NCBI GenBank assembly: GCA_947487905.1
Contig: CANLAV010000013.1
Location: 1-33,116, forward strand
Origin: Bacteroidota bacterium
GTDB taxonomy: Bacteria; Bacteroidota; Bacteroidia; B-17B0; Aurantibacillaceae
Reading direction: 5' to 3'
Length of the DNA stretch: 33,116 nt
The translations under genes were made by a program, and so were the position numbers. The notes under the pieces were generated by a model. That model did no database searches, was not told the origin of the DNA, and worked only from the letters and a program-made list of their open reading frames with translations. The first letter of the stretch is position 1; the number at the start of each line of letters is the position of its first letter. This document shows positions 8,021 to 16,486 of the stretch, piece by piece.

Positions 8021-9313
8021 TTATTTACGCATTGAATTTAATCTTTTTACGGCAATTAATTGATCGTAATAAGTGCCTCGTTGTCGATGATAAACATAAA
8101 TACTATAATCATTCTCCGTTTCCCAATGGTTTCCTTCTGTCAAAGTTTGATCGCCTCCTTTTTTATGATCTGATAAGAAGACATAGCTGTAGTTATAATA
8201 ACCTTGTTTCAAATATAATTTTCCTTCGTAACCTAATTTTTTATAATTATAATTGAGTCGATTGGTATGATTCGTTTTCCATTCCGTTAATTTCCCTAAT
8301 ACATAAAAATTACCTTCACTCTGAGCATTATCGTAAGGAAAAAAGAAGTGCACCCAAGCGTAATCAGCTTCAATATCAGGATTTCCAACCATGTCTTTAT
8401 TTTTAATTAAATAACTTCCATTGATATCGTTATAAAAAGAATAATTTTTAAATGTTTTTAATTCATCCGTTTTTAATTCGATGTGATACTTTGAAACACT
8501 ATCTCTATATATAAGATTTACTCTTTCTGTATAAGTTCTTAATGAGCGGGTATCAAAAAATCTAAACTCATTTCCTCCATTAAAGGTCGATTTATCATCT
8601 AACGAATAAGTTAATTTTGTTGGTTCTACAAATGTTGGTTTAATATCATTGATGGCATTATCCCATCGATTATTTTGCGTCATCACAATTTTTAAATCGG
8701 TAAATGGATTTGTTATTTCGTATCCTGAGTTTACAAGTGAAAAATCAATATGTTGTTTTTCATATTGTTCATCATTCCCAATTGCTTGATTGAGGGTAGA
8801 TAAAACAGTGACTTTGTTTTCATAAATCATAAAACGTTTAGTCAGTACTAGTTTTTCTTTATCATTATCTTGATAAACATAAACGATGTAATTTCCTGAT
8901 TTAGTAAAATTAATATTAGCCTGTGGAAAGGTGATGGAATAATGCGTGTACTTTTGAATGGTATTCGTTGAAAACGAAAAGTTTAAAATATTTGCTTCAA
9001 AAAATCCATTTATAAATTCTGAAGGCATTAAGTTAGAAGGTTCCCAATTGGCTGTACAATGTTCGAAACTCAAAGAATAATTTTTTTTATCAAAATCCAA
9101 ATCATCAAAACTTAATTCAAGCACGTTGCCACTATTTAATTCTAAAACCGCAGGGTTAGCATCAAAGGAAGATTCATGCAGCTGCACAGATAAAATAGAT
9201 GGCTGATAAGTCCAATCAGAATAATGCATGACGTTATCATTAACATAATCTGCTTGTGCAAATGTGTTAGATACAAATACAAAACATAAATATATTAGGT
9301 AATAGAATTTCAT
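8021..9313 (-). CDS. Type IX secretion system Plug-family protein (DUF5103)
   Basis: This 430-residue protein has a signal peptide (MKFYYLIYLCFVFVSNTFAQ). It matches the DUF5103 pattern: an N-terminal beta domain (DWTYQPSILSVQL, LELSFDDLDFDKKNYSLSFEHC), a central WDNAINDIKP region, NGGNEFRFFD followed by SLRTYTERV, then a C-terminal carbohydrate-binding-module-like part (NFYVLGKLTEW, LYLKQGYYNYSYV) ending RGTYYDQLIAVKRLNS. The founding member is the Plug of Flavobacterium johnsoniae, which closes the periplasmic side of the SprA translocon when no cargo is bound. It implies a type IX secretion system elsewhere in the genome; no other T9SS gene is in this window. The gene is 45 bases downstream of the GIN lipoprotein. 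Confidence 0.85.
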   Translation of the reverse strand: MKFYYLIYLCFVFVSNTFAQADYVNDNVMHYSDWTYQPSILSVQLHESSFDANPAVLELNSGNVLELSFDDLDFDKKNYSLSFEHCTANWEPSNLMPSEFINGFFEANILNFSFSTNTIQKYTHYSITFPQANINFTKSGNYIVYVYQDNDKEKLVLTKRFMIYENKVTVLSTLNQAIGNDEQYEKQHIDFSLVNSGYEITNPFTDLKIVMTQNNRWDNAINDIKPTFVEPTKLTYSLDDKSTFNGGNEFRFFDTRSLRTYTERVNLIYRDSVSKYHIELKTDELKTFKNYSFYNDINGSYLIKNKDMVGNPDIEADYAWVHFFFPYDNAQSEGNFYVLGKLTEWKTNHTNRLNYNYKKLGYEGKLYLKQGYYNYSYVFLSDHKKGGDQTLTEGNHWETENDYSIYVYHRQRGTYYDQLIAVKRLNSMRK

Positions 9314-9358
9314 TGAAATAGTAAACGTATTTAAAATTAAAAAAGTATGTGAAACGTT

Positions 9359-10096
9359 TTATTGTTTGATCAAATCCCCTTTACCGATGCGATTCAAATT
9401 GATTTGACTGGGATTTCCTTTATAATACACATTTCCATCTCGTGCTATTTGCACATCCATTAAACCGTTTTCGGGGGCATTGACAAAAGAGTTGCCTATG
9501 GTGGCAGTATACATGTAGGCATAATTTGAAATTAATAAACCATTGGCATATAAAAAATTTGTACCAACACAACTACTTTCTAATTTAACAGTATTTCCTG
9601 TTAAATAAACATCGCCATTACCATGTGTGCTAACCTTAAGTTTATTCGTATTAACTTTCAACTTTAAATCTCCAGAATTACTTGTTCTAATAGACAATTC
9701 AGTTTGTGAAATTGTATTTATAGATTCTATTGTTCCAACGCCCGCATTTTCAATATAATTAAAATACGGAGCATGAATAAACACTTTAATATTATGTTTA
9801 TATCCTCTTACCCAGTTACATTTATTGTCATTCTGTATCCGTAAGGTTTCTCCAACTACTTTTGTTTTAATAAGAGATTGTAGATTTTGTCCAGCTTCTA
9901 CTTCGACTTTAAAAACAGAATCTTGCGTGATATATACATCTATTTTATCTTCAACAAAAACAGATTTAAACGAATTCAGACTTCTTTCTTGAGTAATAAT
10001 TTTTCCTGTTGATTTTATACAGTCGAAACAATTTTCTTTCTTACAAGAAAAGAAAAAAAATCCTAAAACGATATATAAAAATACTTTAGTTTTCAT
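9359..10096 (-). CDS. GIN-domain (DUF2807) lipoprotein
   Basis: I choose the ATG at 10096 (245 residues) rather than the earlier in-frame ATG at 10144. It begins a lipoprotein signal (MKTKVFLYIVLGFFFFSC, lipobox cysteine at residue 18), and overlaps the end of the upstream gene by only 11 bases. The mature part follows the 'head GIN domain' pattern: SFKSVFVEDKIDVYITQ, then repeated short strands around GVGTIES, NSGDLKLKV and HGNGDVYLTG that would form a right-handed beta-helix-like stack. Such lipoproteins are common in Bacteroidota; their role is not established (adhesion has been suggested). It is probably translationally coupled to the upstream PagL-like gene. Confidence 0.83.
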   Translation of the reverse strand: MKTKVFLYIVLGFFFFSCKKENCFDCIKSTGKIITQERSLNSFKSVFVEDKIDVYITQDSVFKVEVEAGQNLQSLIKTKVVGETLRIQNDNKCNWVRGYKHNIKVFIHAPYFNYIENAGVGTIESINTISQTELSIRTSNSGDLKLKVNTNKLKVSTHGNGDVYLTGNTVKLESSCVGTNFLYANGLLISNYAYMYTATIGNSFVNAPENGLMDVQIARDGNVYYKGNPSQINLNRIGKGDLIKQ

Positions 10097-11219
10097 TTGA
10101 TTTTCTCTTTTTAAGTTTAAAACGATACCCAATTCCATAATCAAAATGAGATGCCACAGCCCAATGAGATTTTAATGTGAAATTAAACATGATTCCGTTA
10201 TCACAAAAATACCTAATTCCAATTCTATGAAAAATAGGTCCATCTTCTTTAGGTTTTGAGATAGCATAGTAACCCATTTCTATTGGCAAACTGACTCTTC
10301 CGATATTGTAGGCATAACAAAGTTTTGGTCCTAACTGTAATAAATCAGTCCAACCATTTGATGGATTTCCGGAGGTTTCTAAATGATATTCATTTTGAGT
10401 ATCATAGCTTACATCAAAACCAAAACCAAACTTATGTTTGTTACTTCTGTTATAATAATAATTAACACCCAATGTATTGGCAATATACTTCTGACCATTC
10501 GGTGGCTCATGTTCATTAAACCCAACAGCATCCCAAACTAAAATTTCATGCTTGGTTCCCCACACCTCAGTTGTGTCAGGTTTTATATTTTCAACAACTT
10601 CATTTTTTAATTTGAATGTCAAACCTAAATTTAAAGAAACAACATTTAATCCTAAATTGGGAACAGACGCTCTACCATTAGAAGCATGGGCAAAAGAAAA
10701 ACCTGGTTCAAGTCTTAACGTCTTATTTAAATTAACATGCCAAAACCATTTCCATTGCACGTAGGTGTTTAATCCACTACCAATAGCAATATTTTTTCTA
10801 TTAGATTGGACATCATACTTTTTAGTCAAATAACAAGCTCCCCAAGTAATACGCATGTGTAAACGTGTTTTTTTTTGTGATTTATTGAGTGGGATATCAA
10901 TAAATGGAGATAATCCAAAACAATATCCTAATTGTTTGGGATTAGCAAAATCAATAAAGTTAAAACTTAAACCTACTTCGGGCATATTATTTTCTTTGTG
11001 CCATTTTTTATTACCATGGGTTGGTTTTACATAATCTAAACCTATACCAGTTATGTAGCCCTTTACTAAATGGCCGATCGTGCTTCGATGCTCTAATATA
11101 AAACCTTGGGTTGGCGCAACTTTAAGATAATAATTTTTTGAACCCGTAAACCCATTTTGAGCATTTAGCATGTAAACAGGCAATAATAATAAATATGTCA
11201 GAAGGTTTTTAAAAAACAC
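10086..11219 (-). CDS. Acyloxyacyl hydrolase / PagL-like lipid A deacylase family protein
   Basis: This 377-residue protein has a signal peptide (to about residue 20, LNAQ) and strand-rich sequence throughout, as in outer-membrane barrels. The family motif is FAHASNG at 176-182, giving the catalytic pair His178 and Ser180. PagL removes the 3-O acyl chain of lipid A at the outer membrane. At the position 12 residues after the serine, where PagL of Pseudomonas has its catalytic Glu, this protein has Asn192, so activity is uncertain. It is about twice PagL size; the second half (from about residue 225) looks like a further set of barrel strands (GFGFDVSYDTQNEYHLE, IGIRYFCDNGIMFNFTLKSHW). It is the first gene of the putative envelope operon. 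Confidence 0.72.
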   Translation of the reverse strand: MFFKNLLTYLLLLPVYMLNAQNGFTGSKNYYLKVAPTQGFILEHRSTIGHLVKGYITGIGLDYVKPTHGNKKWHKENNMPEVGLSFNFIDFANPKQLGYCFGLSPFIDIPLNKSQKKTRLHMRITWGACYLTKKYDVQSNRKNIAIGSGLNTYVQWKWFWHVNLNKTLRLEPGFSFAHASNGRASVPNLGLNVVSLNLGLTFKLKNEVVENIKPDTTEVWGTKHEILVWDAVGFNEHEPPNGQKYIANTLGVNYYYNRSNKHKFGFGFDVSYDTQNEYHLETSGNPSNGWTDLLQLGPKLCYAYNIGRVSLPIEMGYYAISKPKEDGPIFHRIGIRYFCDNGIMFNFTLKSHWAVASHFDYGIGYRFKLKKRKSNEN

Positions 11220-11409
11220 AATTCAAATTTAATCAATGATTTTAATTAAAAAATTATTTTATCAATAAAATAAGCATAATTTAGCAGCCTGAATTAGAGT
11301 AAACATGAATAAATAACATGAGATACTTTAACATAATAAATAGTGTAAAAAAAGTGAATACGATCAACTATTCTATAATTATAATTTAAAACTGAAAATT
11401 CGTTCTTTT

Positions 11410-12351
11410 ATGTTAAACCGCCGCTACCTTAGAATAAAAACAATGCAACTCTTGTATTCATACTACCAACAAGATAAGCCTAATGTTCTGTTTTACGAGA
11501 AAGAACTTTTTAAAAGTTTAGATAAAATTTACGATTTATATATTTACGTATTAGTTCTATTTACAGATATTCATCACGTTGCTCATTTAATTTCTGAAGA
11601 AAATAAAAACAAGCGTTTACCTACAAAAGAAGATTTAGAGCCTAATGATCGCTTCTTAAAAAACACGATTTTAATATCATTAGCAAATAGCCAAGACGTT
11701 AAAAAAGAAATTCTAAATAGAAAAATATCATGGCAAGAAGATTTTGATTTAGTACGTAAATTATTTTTAGAATTAAGAGCGACTGATTTATATAAAAACT
11801 ACATGGCATCTTCTACCCCATCTTTAAAAGAAGATAAACAGTTTTTAATAAGCGTTGCAACTGAATTTTTATACGAACACGAATTAGTCAATCATGTCTT
11901 TGAAGAAAAAAATATTCATTGGGCAGATGATACATTTGGTGCCTTTTCAATGATCTCAAGAACCTTCGAAAATTTTAATGGTGAATTTAAATTAACGCCA
12001 TTATTTAAAGATGCTGAAGATGATAAAAAATTTATCTCAACTTTATTTTTAAAAACAATTGCCGGCGATAAAGATTATGAAAAATTAATTGACGATAAAA
12101 CTAAAAATTGGGAATTAGATCGTATCGCTTCTATGGATGTTTTATTAATGAAAATGGCCCTTACAGAGTTTTTACATATCAGTAATGTTCCTGTGAAAGT
12201 TTCTTTAAATGAATACATCGATATTTCGAAAGAATACAGCACGCCAAATAGTAAAACGTTTATCAATGGTATTTTAGATAAAATCATTGTAGACATAAAA
12301 CGTGACAACTTAATCCAAAAAACAGGCAGAGGTTTAATGGAAGGAAATTAG
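11410..12351 (+). CDS. nusB: Transcription antitermination factor NusB (long Bacteroidota form)
   Basis: NusB binds boxA RNA with S10 (NusE) to promote antitermination of rRNA operons. The start MLNRRYLRIKTMQLLYSYYQ is the conserved NusB N-terminus. The C-terminal part holds the NusB helical core (WELDRIASMDVLLMKMALTEFL, then VPVKVSLNEYIDISKEYSTPNSKTFINGILDKI). At 313 residues it is about twice the E. coli protein because of a central insertion, which is usual in Bacteroidota. It leads a plus-strand run; pabA starts 31 bases after its stop. Confidence 0.95.
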   Translation: MLNRRYLRIKTMQLLYSYYQQDKPNVLFYEKELFKSLDKIYDLYIYVLVLFTDIHHVAHLISEENKNKRLPTKEDLEPNDRFLKNTILISLANSQDVKKEILNRKISWQEDFDLVRKLFLELRATDLYKNYMASSTPSLKEDKQFLISVATEFLYEHELVNHVFEEKNIHWADDTFGAFSMISRTFENFNGEFKLTPLFKDAEDDKKFISTLFLKTIAGDKDYEKLIDDKTKNWELDRIASMDVLLMKMALTEFLHISNVPVKVSLNEYIDISKEYSTPNSKTFINGILDKIIVDIKRDNLIQKTGRGLMEGN

Positions 12352-12382
12352 ACTACGTTTAATGTTACTTCATGCATATTAA

Positions 12383-12949
12383 ATGAAATTATTAATACTC
12401 GATAATTACGATAGCTTTACGTATAACCTAGTTCATTTAATCGAAAAGGTAAGTAACATCCAATTTGATGTTATACAGAACAATAAAATTGAATTGTCAA
12501 CAGTGTCTTTATACGATAAAATTTTATTGTCACCAGGTCCTGGGTTACCAAAAGATGCAGGCATCATGCTAGAAGTTATCAAAAAGTATGGTCACTCTAA
12601 AGACATACTTGGTGTATGTTTAGGGCTTCAAGGTATTGGCGAATCCTTTGGAGCAAAATTAAAGAACATAAATCCTGTATGCCATGGAATAGCCACTCCA
12701 ATTAAAATTATAACTAACGATACTATTTTTAAAAACTGCCCTAGCACTTTTACAGTTGGACGATACCATTCGTGGGTTGTGGATGAACAAGAACTTCCGA
12801 ACGAACTATCAATTACTGCCATCGATGAACATGGATACATCATGGCGTTGAAACATAATACCTATAATGTCCGTGGTGTTCAATTTCATCCAGAATCTAT
12901 TCTTTCAACCTTTGGTGAAACTATTTTAACTAATTGGCTTAGAGAATAA
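12383..12949 (+). CDS. pabA: Glutamine amidotransferase, anthranilate/aminodeoxychorismate synthase component II
   Basis: This 188-residue class I amidotransferase supplies ammonia from glutamine to a chorismate-using partner (PabB or TrpE). The marks are the start DNYDSFTYNLVHLIE, the oxyanion segment SPGPGLPKDAG (50-60), the nucleophile elbow GVCLGLQ with Cys79, VGRYHSW near 125-131, and HPES with the triad residues His169 and Glu171. The elbow reads LQ where most TrpG/PabA have HQ. No pabB or trpE is adjacent, so I cannot separate PabA from TrpG; a stand-alone gene slightly favours PabA, or a shared subunit. A class IV aminotransferase of PabC type lies far to the right (31200). Confidence 0.9.
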   Translation: MKLLILDNYDSFTYNLVHLIEKVSNIQFDVIQNNKIELSTVSLYDKILLSPGPGLPKDAGIMLEVIKKYGHSKDILGVCLGLQGIGESFGAKLKNINPVCHGIATPIKIITNDTIFKNCPSTFTVGRYHSWVVDEQELPNELSITAIDEHGYIMALKHNTYNVRGVQFHPESILSTFGETILTNWLRE

Positions 12950-13046
12950 ATAAAACTAATGAATTATTAAAATCAAAAGTCGATCTTTTAGTTTAAATGA
13001 ATGCTAATTTATACTTGATTAAAGTGAAAGATAAAGAATAAAACCT

Positions 13047-13054
13047 TAAATTTG
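13047..13054 (+). promoter_or_regulatory. Candidate -7 element upstream of DUF1573/yajC genes
   Basis: TAAATTTG matches the Bacteroidota -7 consensus TAnnTTTG and lies 26 bases before the ATG at 13080, a sensible distance. The -33 position 19 bases upstream reads GTGA rather than TTG, so the match is partial. If real, it would start the DUF1573 - yajC - YbbR - coaE - pfkA transcript independently of nusB and pabA. Confidence 0.4.
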
Positions 13055-13079
13055 GATCTCATTAGTTGATTTTAAACCC

Positions 13080-13568
13080 ATGAATAAATTACAGTTATAC
13101 ATCATCGCATCATGCTTAGTGATTTTATCAGCTTGCCAACAAAATGGTAGTAAAGATATAACGACCAACGATATTCAAAACACAAATTCGGCAGACGGAA
13201 GAACAAATACTAAATTACCAGATATAAAATTTGAGGAAGAAACGCATGATTTTGGAAGAATCACACAAGGCGAAAAAGTTTCGTATAGTTTCAAATTTAA
13301 AAATACAGGAGGTAACAGTTTAATCATATCTTCTGCAAGTGGCAGCTGTGGTTGCACTGTTCCTGAATTTCCAAAAAAACCAATTTTACCAGGAGAAGAA
13401 GAAAAAATTAATGTAGTATTTAGTAGTGAGGGCAAATCTGGATTAGTTGAAAAATCTATTTCTATTGTTACGAATTGCGAACCAAGCACAAAAATAATTT
13501 ACATAAAAGCTGATATCGTAGTTCCTGCGAGCGCTAATCCAAGTGCAGACTTACCAACAGCACATTAA
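13080..13568 (+). CDS. DUF1573 domain lipoprotein
   Basis: This 162-residue secreted protein has a lipoprotein signal (hydrophobic stretch ending in LSAC, Cys19). After a low-complexity Asn/Thr linker, residues about 50-150 form the DUF1573 immunoglobulin-like domain: FEEETHDFGRITQGEKVSYSF, the SGSCGCTVPEFPKKPILPGE motif that defines the family, and the strand pair GKSGLVEKSISIVTNCEP. The function is unknown, but the domain is widespread on Bacteroidota surface or periplasmic lipoproteins. It precedes yajC by 41 bases in the order nusB - DUF1573 - yajC - YbbR - coaE, which is recurrent in the phylum. Confidence 0.9.
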   Translation: MNKLQLYIIASCLVILSACQQNGSKDITTNDIQNTNSADGRTNTKLPDIKFEEETHDFGRITQGEKVSYSFKFKNTGGNSLIISSASGSCGCTVPEFPKKPILPGEEEKINVVFSSEGKSGLVEKSISIVTNCEPSTKIIYIKADIVVPASANPSADLPTAH

Positions 13569-13609
13569 TAGTTTAACATATAAATCAATAACCAATAAAC
13601 CAAACAAAC

Positions 13610-13927
13610 ATGAACAATTTAGTAATTTTAATGGCGGGGGGAAATCAAAGTGCAATTGGCCAAATAGTGCCGTTGGTATTAATCGTAGTAGTATTTTATT
13701 TTTTTATGATTCGCCCTCAAATGAAAAAAGCAAAAGACACCAAAAAATATATTGAAGCATTAAAAGCTGGAGATAAAATTTTAACGATTGGTGGTATCTA
13801 TGGAACGATTCAAAAAATGAATGAAGACGGTACTATTATTATAGCAGTTGAAGATGGAACAAAAATAAAGATTTCGAAAAATGCTGTATCTCAAGATGCG
13901 ACATCAACCTTAAATCAAACTGTTTAA
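13610..13927 (+). CDS. yajC: Preprotein translocase subunit YajC
   Basis: YajC is a single-pass inner-membrane protein that associates with SecDF in the Sec translocase. The 105-residue sequence begins with a short periplasmic tail and one membrane helix (VPLVLIVVVFYFFMI), followed directly by the family signature RPQMKKAKDTKKYIEALKAGDKILTIGGIYGTI. Length and layout are typical. The small soluble domain ends at about residue 100. It sits between the DUF1573 lipoprotein and the YbbR protein. Confidence 0.95.
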   Translation: MNNLVILMAGGNQSAIGQIVPLVLIVVVFYFFMIRPQMKKAKDTKKYIEALKAGDKILTIGGIYGTIQKMNEDGTIIIAVEDGTKIKISKNAVSQDATSTLNQTV

Positions 13928-13961
13928 TCAATCAATCGGTGGTGTTTTTTTCAACTAATAC

Positions 13962-14933
13962 ATGAATACAAAAACCACAAATAAAATAACAAAAGTAAAA
14001 AAAGAACTTTTTAGTAAAAAAGTTTTGACGTTCTTGATATGCCTAAGCATTGCATCACTCTTATGGGTGGTGCATACTTTAAATTTAAATTATAAATACG
14101 TTATTCACATCCCGGTAAAATTTAATAATTTACCTACCAATAAAATCATTATTGGTGATATTCCAGAAAAACTTGATATTGAAATTAAAACAAGCGGATT
14201 AAAACTACTATTCATTATTTTTAGTAACCGAATTTCTGAACTCAATATTGATTTCAATTCCCTTAAAACAAATGCTAAATCACAAGCCTATTCGATTAGC
14301 AATGGAAACTTCAGTATTAAAAACAGTATTAATTTCAACGTTGAGATTTTAAAAATAAGACCTGATACGTTGTTTTTTAATTTAGCCTCAAACAATACAC
14401 GCTTAGTGCCTGTTAAGTTAAATTTAAAAACCACTATGCGTTCCGGTTATGCTATCACAAAGAATCCAGCTGTAAACCCAGCCTTTATTAGTGTTTCAGG
14501 TGATAGCCTTTCTCTGTCAAAAATTGATACTGTTTACACCATGCCAATCACCTTAAAAGATGTTTATCAAAACTACAACGAATCCATTTTATTAAATAAC
14601 ACAAATTTAAATAACCACTTCAATTTAAAAGAAGTCAACATCCAATTTAATGTGGACCGATTAACCGAAACAACAATACGTGTGCCAGTAAACTTTATTA
14701 CAAACCAATCAAACAAACACATTAAATTACTTCCTCCATTTGTAAACGTTACATACTTGGTCGCGATGAAAGATTATGATGCCATAAATTCAAACTCTTT
14801 TAAAGCCACTGTTAATTACAAACAAATAGAAGAAAAACAAACTAAGTTAAAAGTTGAACTAATCAGAAAGCCCTCTGAAATTAAAGTCCTAAAAATAGAA
14901 CCATCTACTATTTCTTATCTAAAATATAACTGA
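13962..14933 (+). CDS. YbbR-like domain membrane-anchored protein
   Basis: This 323-residue protein has a basic N-terminus and one membrane helix (about residues 20-40, LTFLICLSIASLLWVVHTL), followed by extracytoplasmic YbbR-type repeats: YVIHIPVKFNNLPTNKII with PEKLDIEIKTSGLKL, and later RLVPVKLNLKT and TIRVPVNFI segments that restart the same strand pattern. In Firmicutes the YbbR protein CdaR regulates the cyclic-di-AMP synthase CdaA; no CdaA gene is in the window, so the role here is unknown. Its stop (TGA 14931-14933) overlaps the coaE start by one base, implying translational coupling. Confidence 0.85.
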   Translation: MNTKTTNKITKVKKELFSKKVLTFLICLSIASLLWVVHTLNLNYKYVIHIPVKFNNLPTNKIIIGDIPEKLDIEIKTSGLKLLFIIFSNRISELNIDFNSLKTNAKSQAYSISNGNFSIKNSINFNVEILKIRPDTLFFNLASNNTRLVPVKLNLKTTMRSGYAITKNPAVNPAFISVSGDSLSLSKIDTVYTMPITLKDVYQNYNESILLNNTNLNNHFNLKEVNIQFNVDRLTETTIRVPVNFITNQSNKHIKLLPPFVNVTYLVAMKDYDAINSNSFKATVNYKQIEEKQTKLKVELIRKPSEIKVLKIEPSTISYLKYN

Positions 14934-15514
14934 TGATTATTATAGCGCTAACAGGTGGAATAGGAAGCGGTAAAACAACCATTGCCAAACTATTTGAAAC
15001 AATGGGTTGCCTTGTTTATTATTCTGATGAAAAAGCGAAAGAACTTTATTACCATACTGAAATAAAAAAGCGTGTCATTCAATTACTTGGTTCAGATACT
15101 TATTCAGCAAGTGGTTCATTAAATTCAAATTTTATTGCTGGAATAATTTTTAAGGATAAAACAAAATTAGAATCTTTAAATGCCATTATTCATCCAGCAC
15201 TAGAAAAAGATTTCGAAATATTTGTCAAACAACAACCTCCTGATTGTATCATCATAAAAGAAAGCGCTCTCCTTTTTGAAACTGATTCTTATAAAAAATT
15301 TAAAAATATTATTTTAGTCACTGCAACACTCGAACAAAAAATAAAAAGAGTGATGCAGCGAAATAACATGCCGAGAGAAACTGTGGTAAAAAGGATGTCA
15401 ACTCAATGGCCCGATGAACAAAAAATACCTTTAGCAAATTATATTATCTCTAATAACGACACAGAAGCCATCATTCCTCAAGTCATTTCCATTTTTAAAA
15501 AAATTAAATCGTAA
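14933..15514 (+). CDS. coaE: Dephospho-CoA kinase
   Basis: CoaE performs the last step of coenzyme A synthesis, phosphorylating the 3'-hydroxyl of dephospho-CoA with ATP. The 193-residue protein starts with the P-loop GGIGSGKTTI (8-17), then has the Asp of YSDEKAKELY in the substrate region, the NAIIHPAL motif conserved in CoaE, and KESALLFET followed by VTATLEQKIKRVMQRNNM in the lid region. Length is typical. Its ATG overlaps the YbbR stop by one base; pfkA follows after 4 bases. Confidence 0.95.
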   Translation: MIIIALTGGIGSGKTTIAKLFETMGCLVYYSDEKAKELYYHTEIKKRVIQLLGSDTYSASGSLNSNFIAGIIFKDKTKLESLNAIIHPALEKDFEIFVKQQPPDCIIIKESALLFETDSYKKFKNIILVTATLEQKIKRVMQRNNMPRETVVKRMSTQWPDEQKIPLANYIISNNDTEAIIPQVISIFKKIKS

Positions 15515-15518
15515 GTTT

Positions 15519-16486
15519 ATGAAAAAAATTGGCATCATTACACCGGGCGGAGATTCCCCAGGAATGAACGCTTGCTTGCGAGCTGTAGTGCGAACGGCCA
15601 TATCTGAAAATATTCAAGTTATTGGATTTTTTCATGGTTATGAAGGGCTCATTAATAATGATTTTATTGAATTAACATCCGATAAAGTTGCAAACATCAT
15701 TCATCGTGGAGGAACCATTTTAAAAACTGCACGAAGCAAACGTTTTATGACAGATGAAGGAATGAAGCAAGCAGTTCAAACTTTAAAAATGCAATGCTTA
15801 GATGGTTTTATTGTTGTTGGCGGAGATGGAAGTTTTAAAGGCGCTTTAGCACTAAGTAAGCATCATCAGGTAAAAACAATTGGATGTCCGGGAACTATCG
15901 ATAATGATTTAATTGGAACAGATTTCACCATTGGTTATGACACGGCTATTAATACTGTCGTTGAAGCTGTCGACAAAATCAGAGATACAGCAGAAAGTCA
16001 TGATCGAATTTTTTAGTAGAAGTGATGGGACGTGATGCTGGTTTAATTGCGTTAAGAACTGCTATTGCTTGTGGCGCCGAAGCCATACTCATTCCAGAAC
16101 GAAAAAACGACTTACAAGTATTATTAGAAAAGAAAAAAAACTGGAGACTCACCAAAAAAAGTAGAATTATAATTGTGGCTGAAGGTGATGAAAATGGCGG
16201 TGCTATTGGTATTGGAAATTTATTAAAAAAAGAGTGGCCAGAATTTGATATCAGAATTTCAATATTAGGTCATATACAACGTGGTGGAAATCCAACTTGT
16301 ATGGAACGTGTCAATGCGAGTTTAATTGGATACCATGCCGTGAAAGCCTTGCAAAATAATCATACAAATGAAATGGTAGGCATCGTTAATAAAAAAGTAT
16401 GTTATACTCCTTTCGAAAATGCAATCAAACACATTGACGAATTAAATCCTGAAATGATTTCCATTCTTGATATTCTTTCAGCGTAA
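15519..16486 (+). pseudogene. pfkA: ATP-dependent 6-phosphofructokinase interrupted by a one-base frameshift
   Basis: Two reading frames (15519-16016 and from about 16013 to 16486) together make one PfkA. The first has TPGGDSPGMNA, GGDGS (101-105) and PGTIDND (124-130, catalytic Asp128), and ends HDRIF then TAG. The second continues VEVMGRDAGLIALRTAIACGAEAILIPE and the C-terminal GHIQRGGNPTCMERV. The break is in a run of six T (16009-16014); seven T would give RIFLVEVMGRDAG without a stop and a 322-residue protein, the normal length. GGDGS and PGTIDND mark the ATP-dependent rather than the pyrophosphate type. Both halves are well conserved, so a homopolymer sequencing error, a recent mutation, or slippage at T6-TAG are all possible. 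It follows coaE by 4 bases. Confidence 0.93.

Noticed and set aside
11224-11231. TAAATTTG on the minus strand before the PagL-like gene
   Set aside because: It is only about 5 bases from the ATG and has no TTG at the -33 position, so transcription would be leaderless; probably chance in AT-rich DNA.
13175-13489. 104-codon open frame antisense to the DUF1573 gene
   Set aside because: It lies wholly within a clear lipoprotein gene and its translation shows no recognisable domain; a shadow frame.
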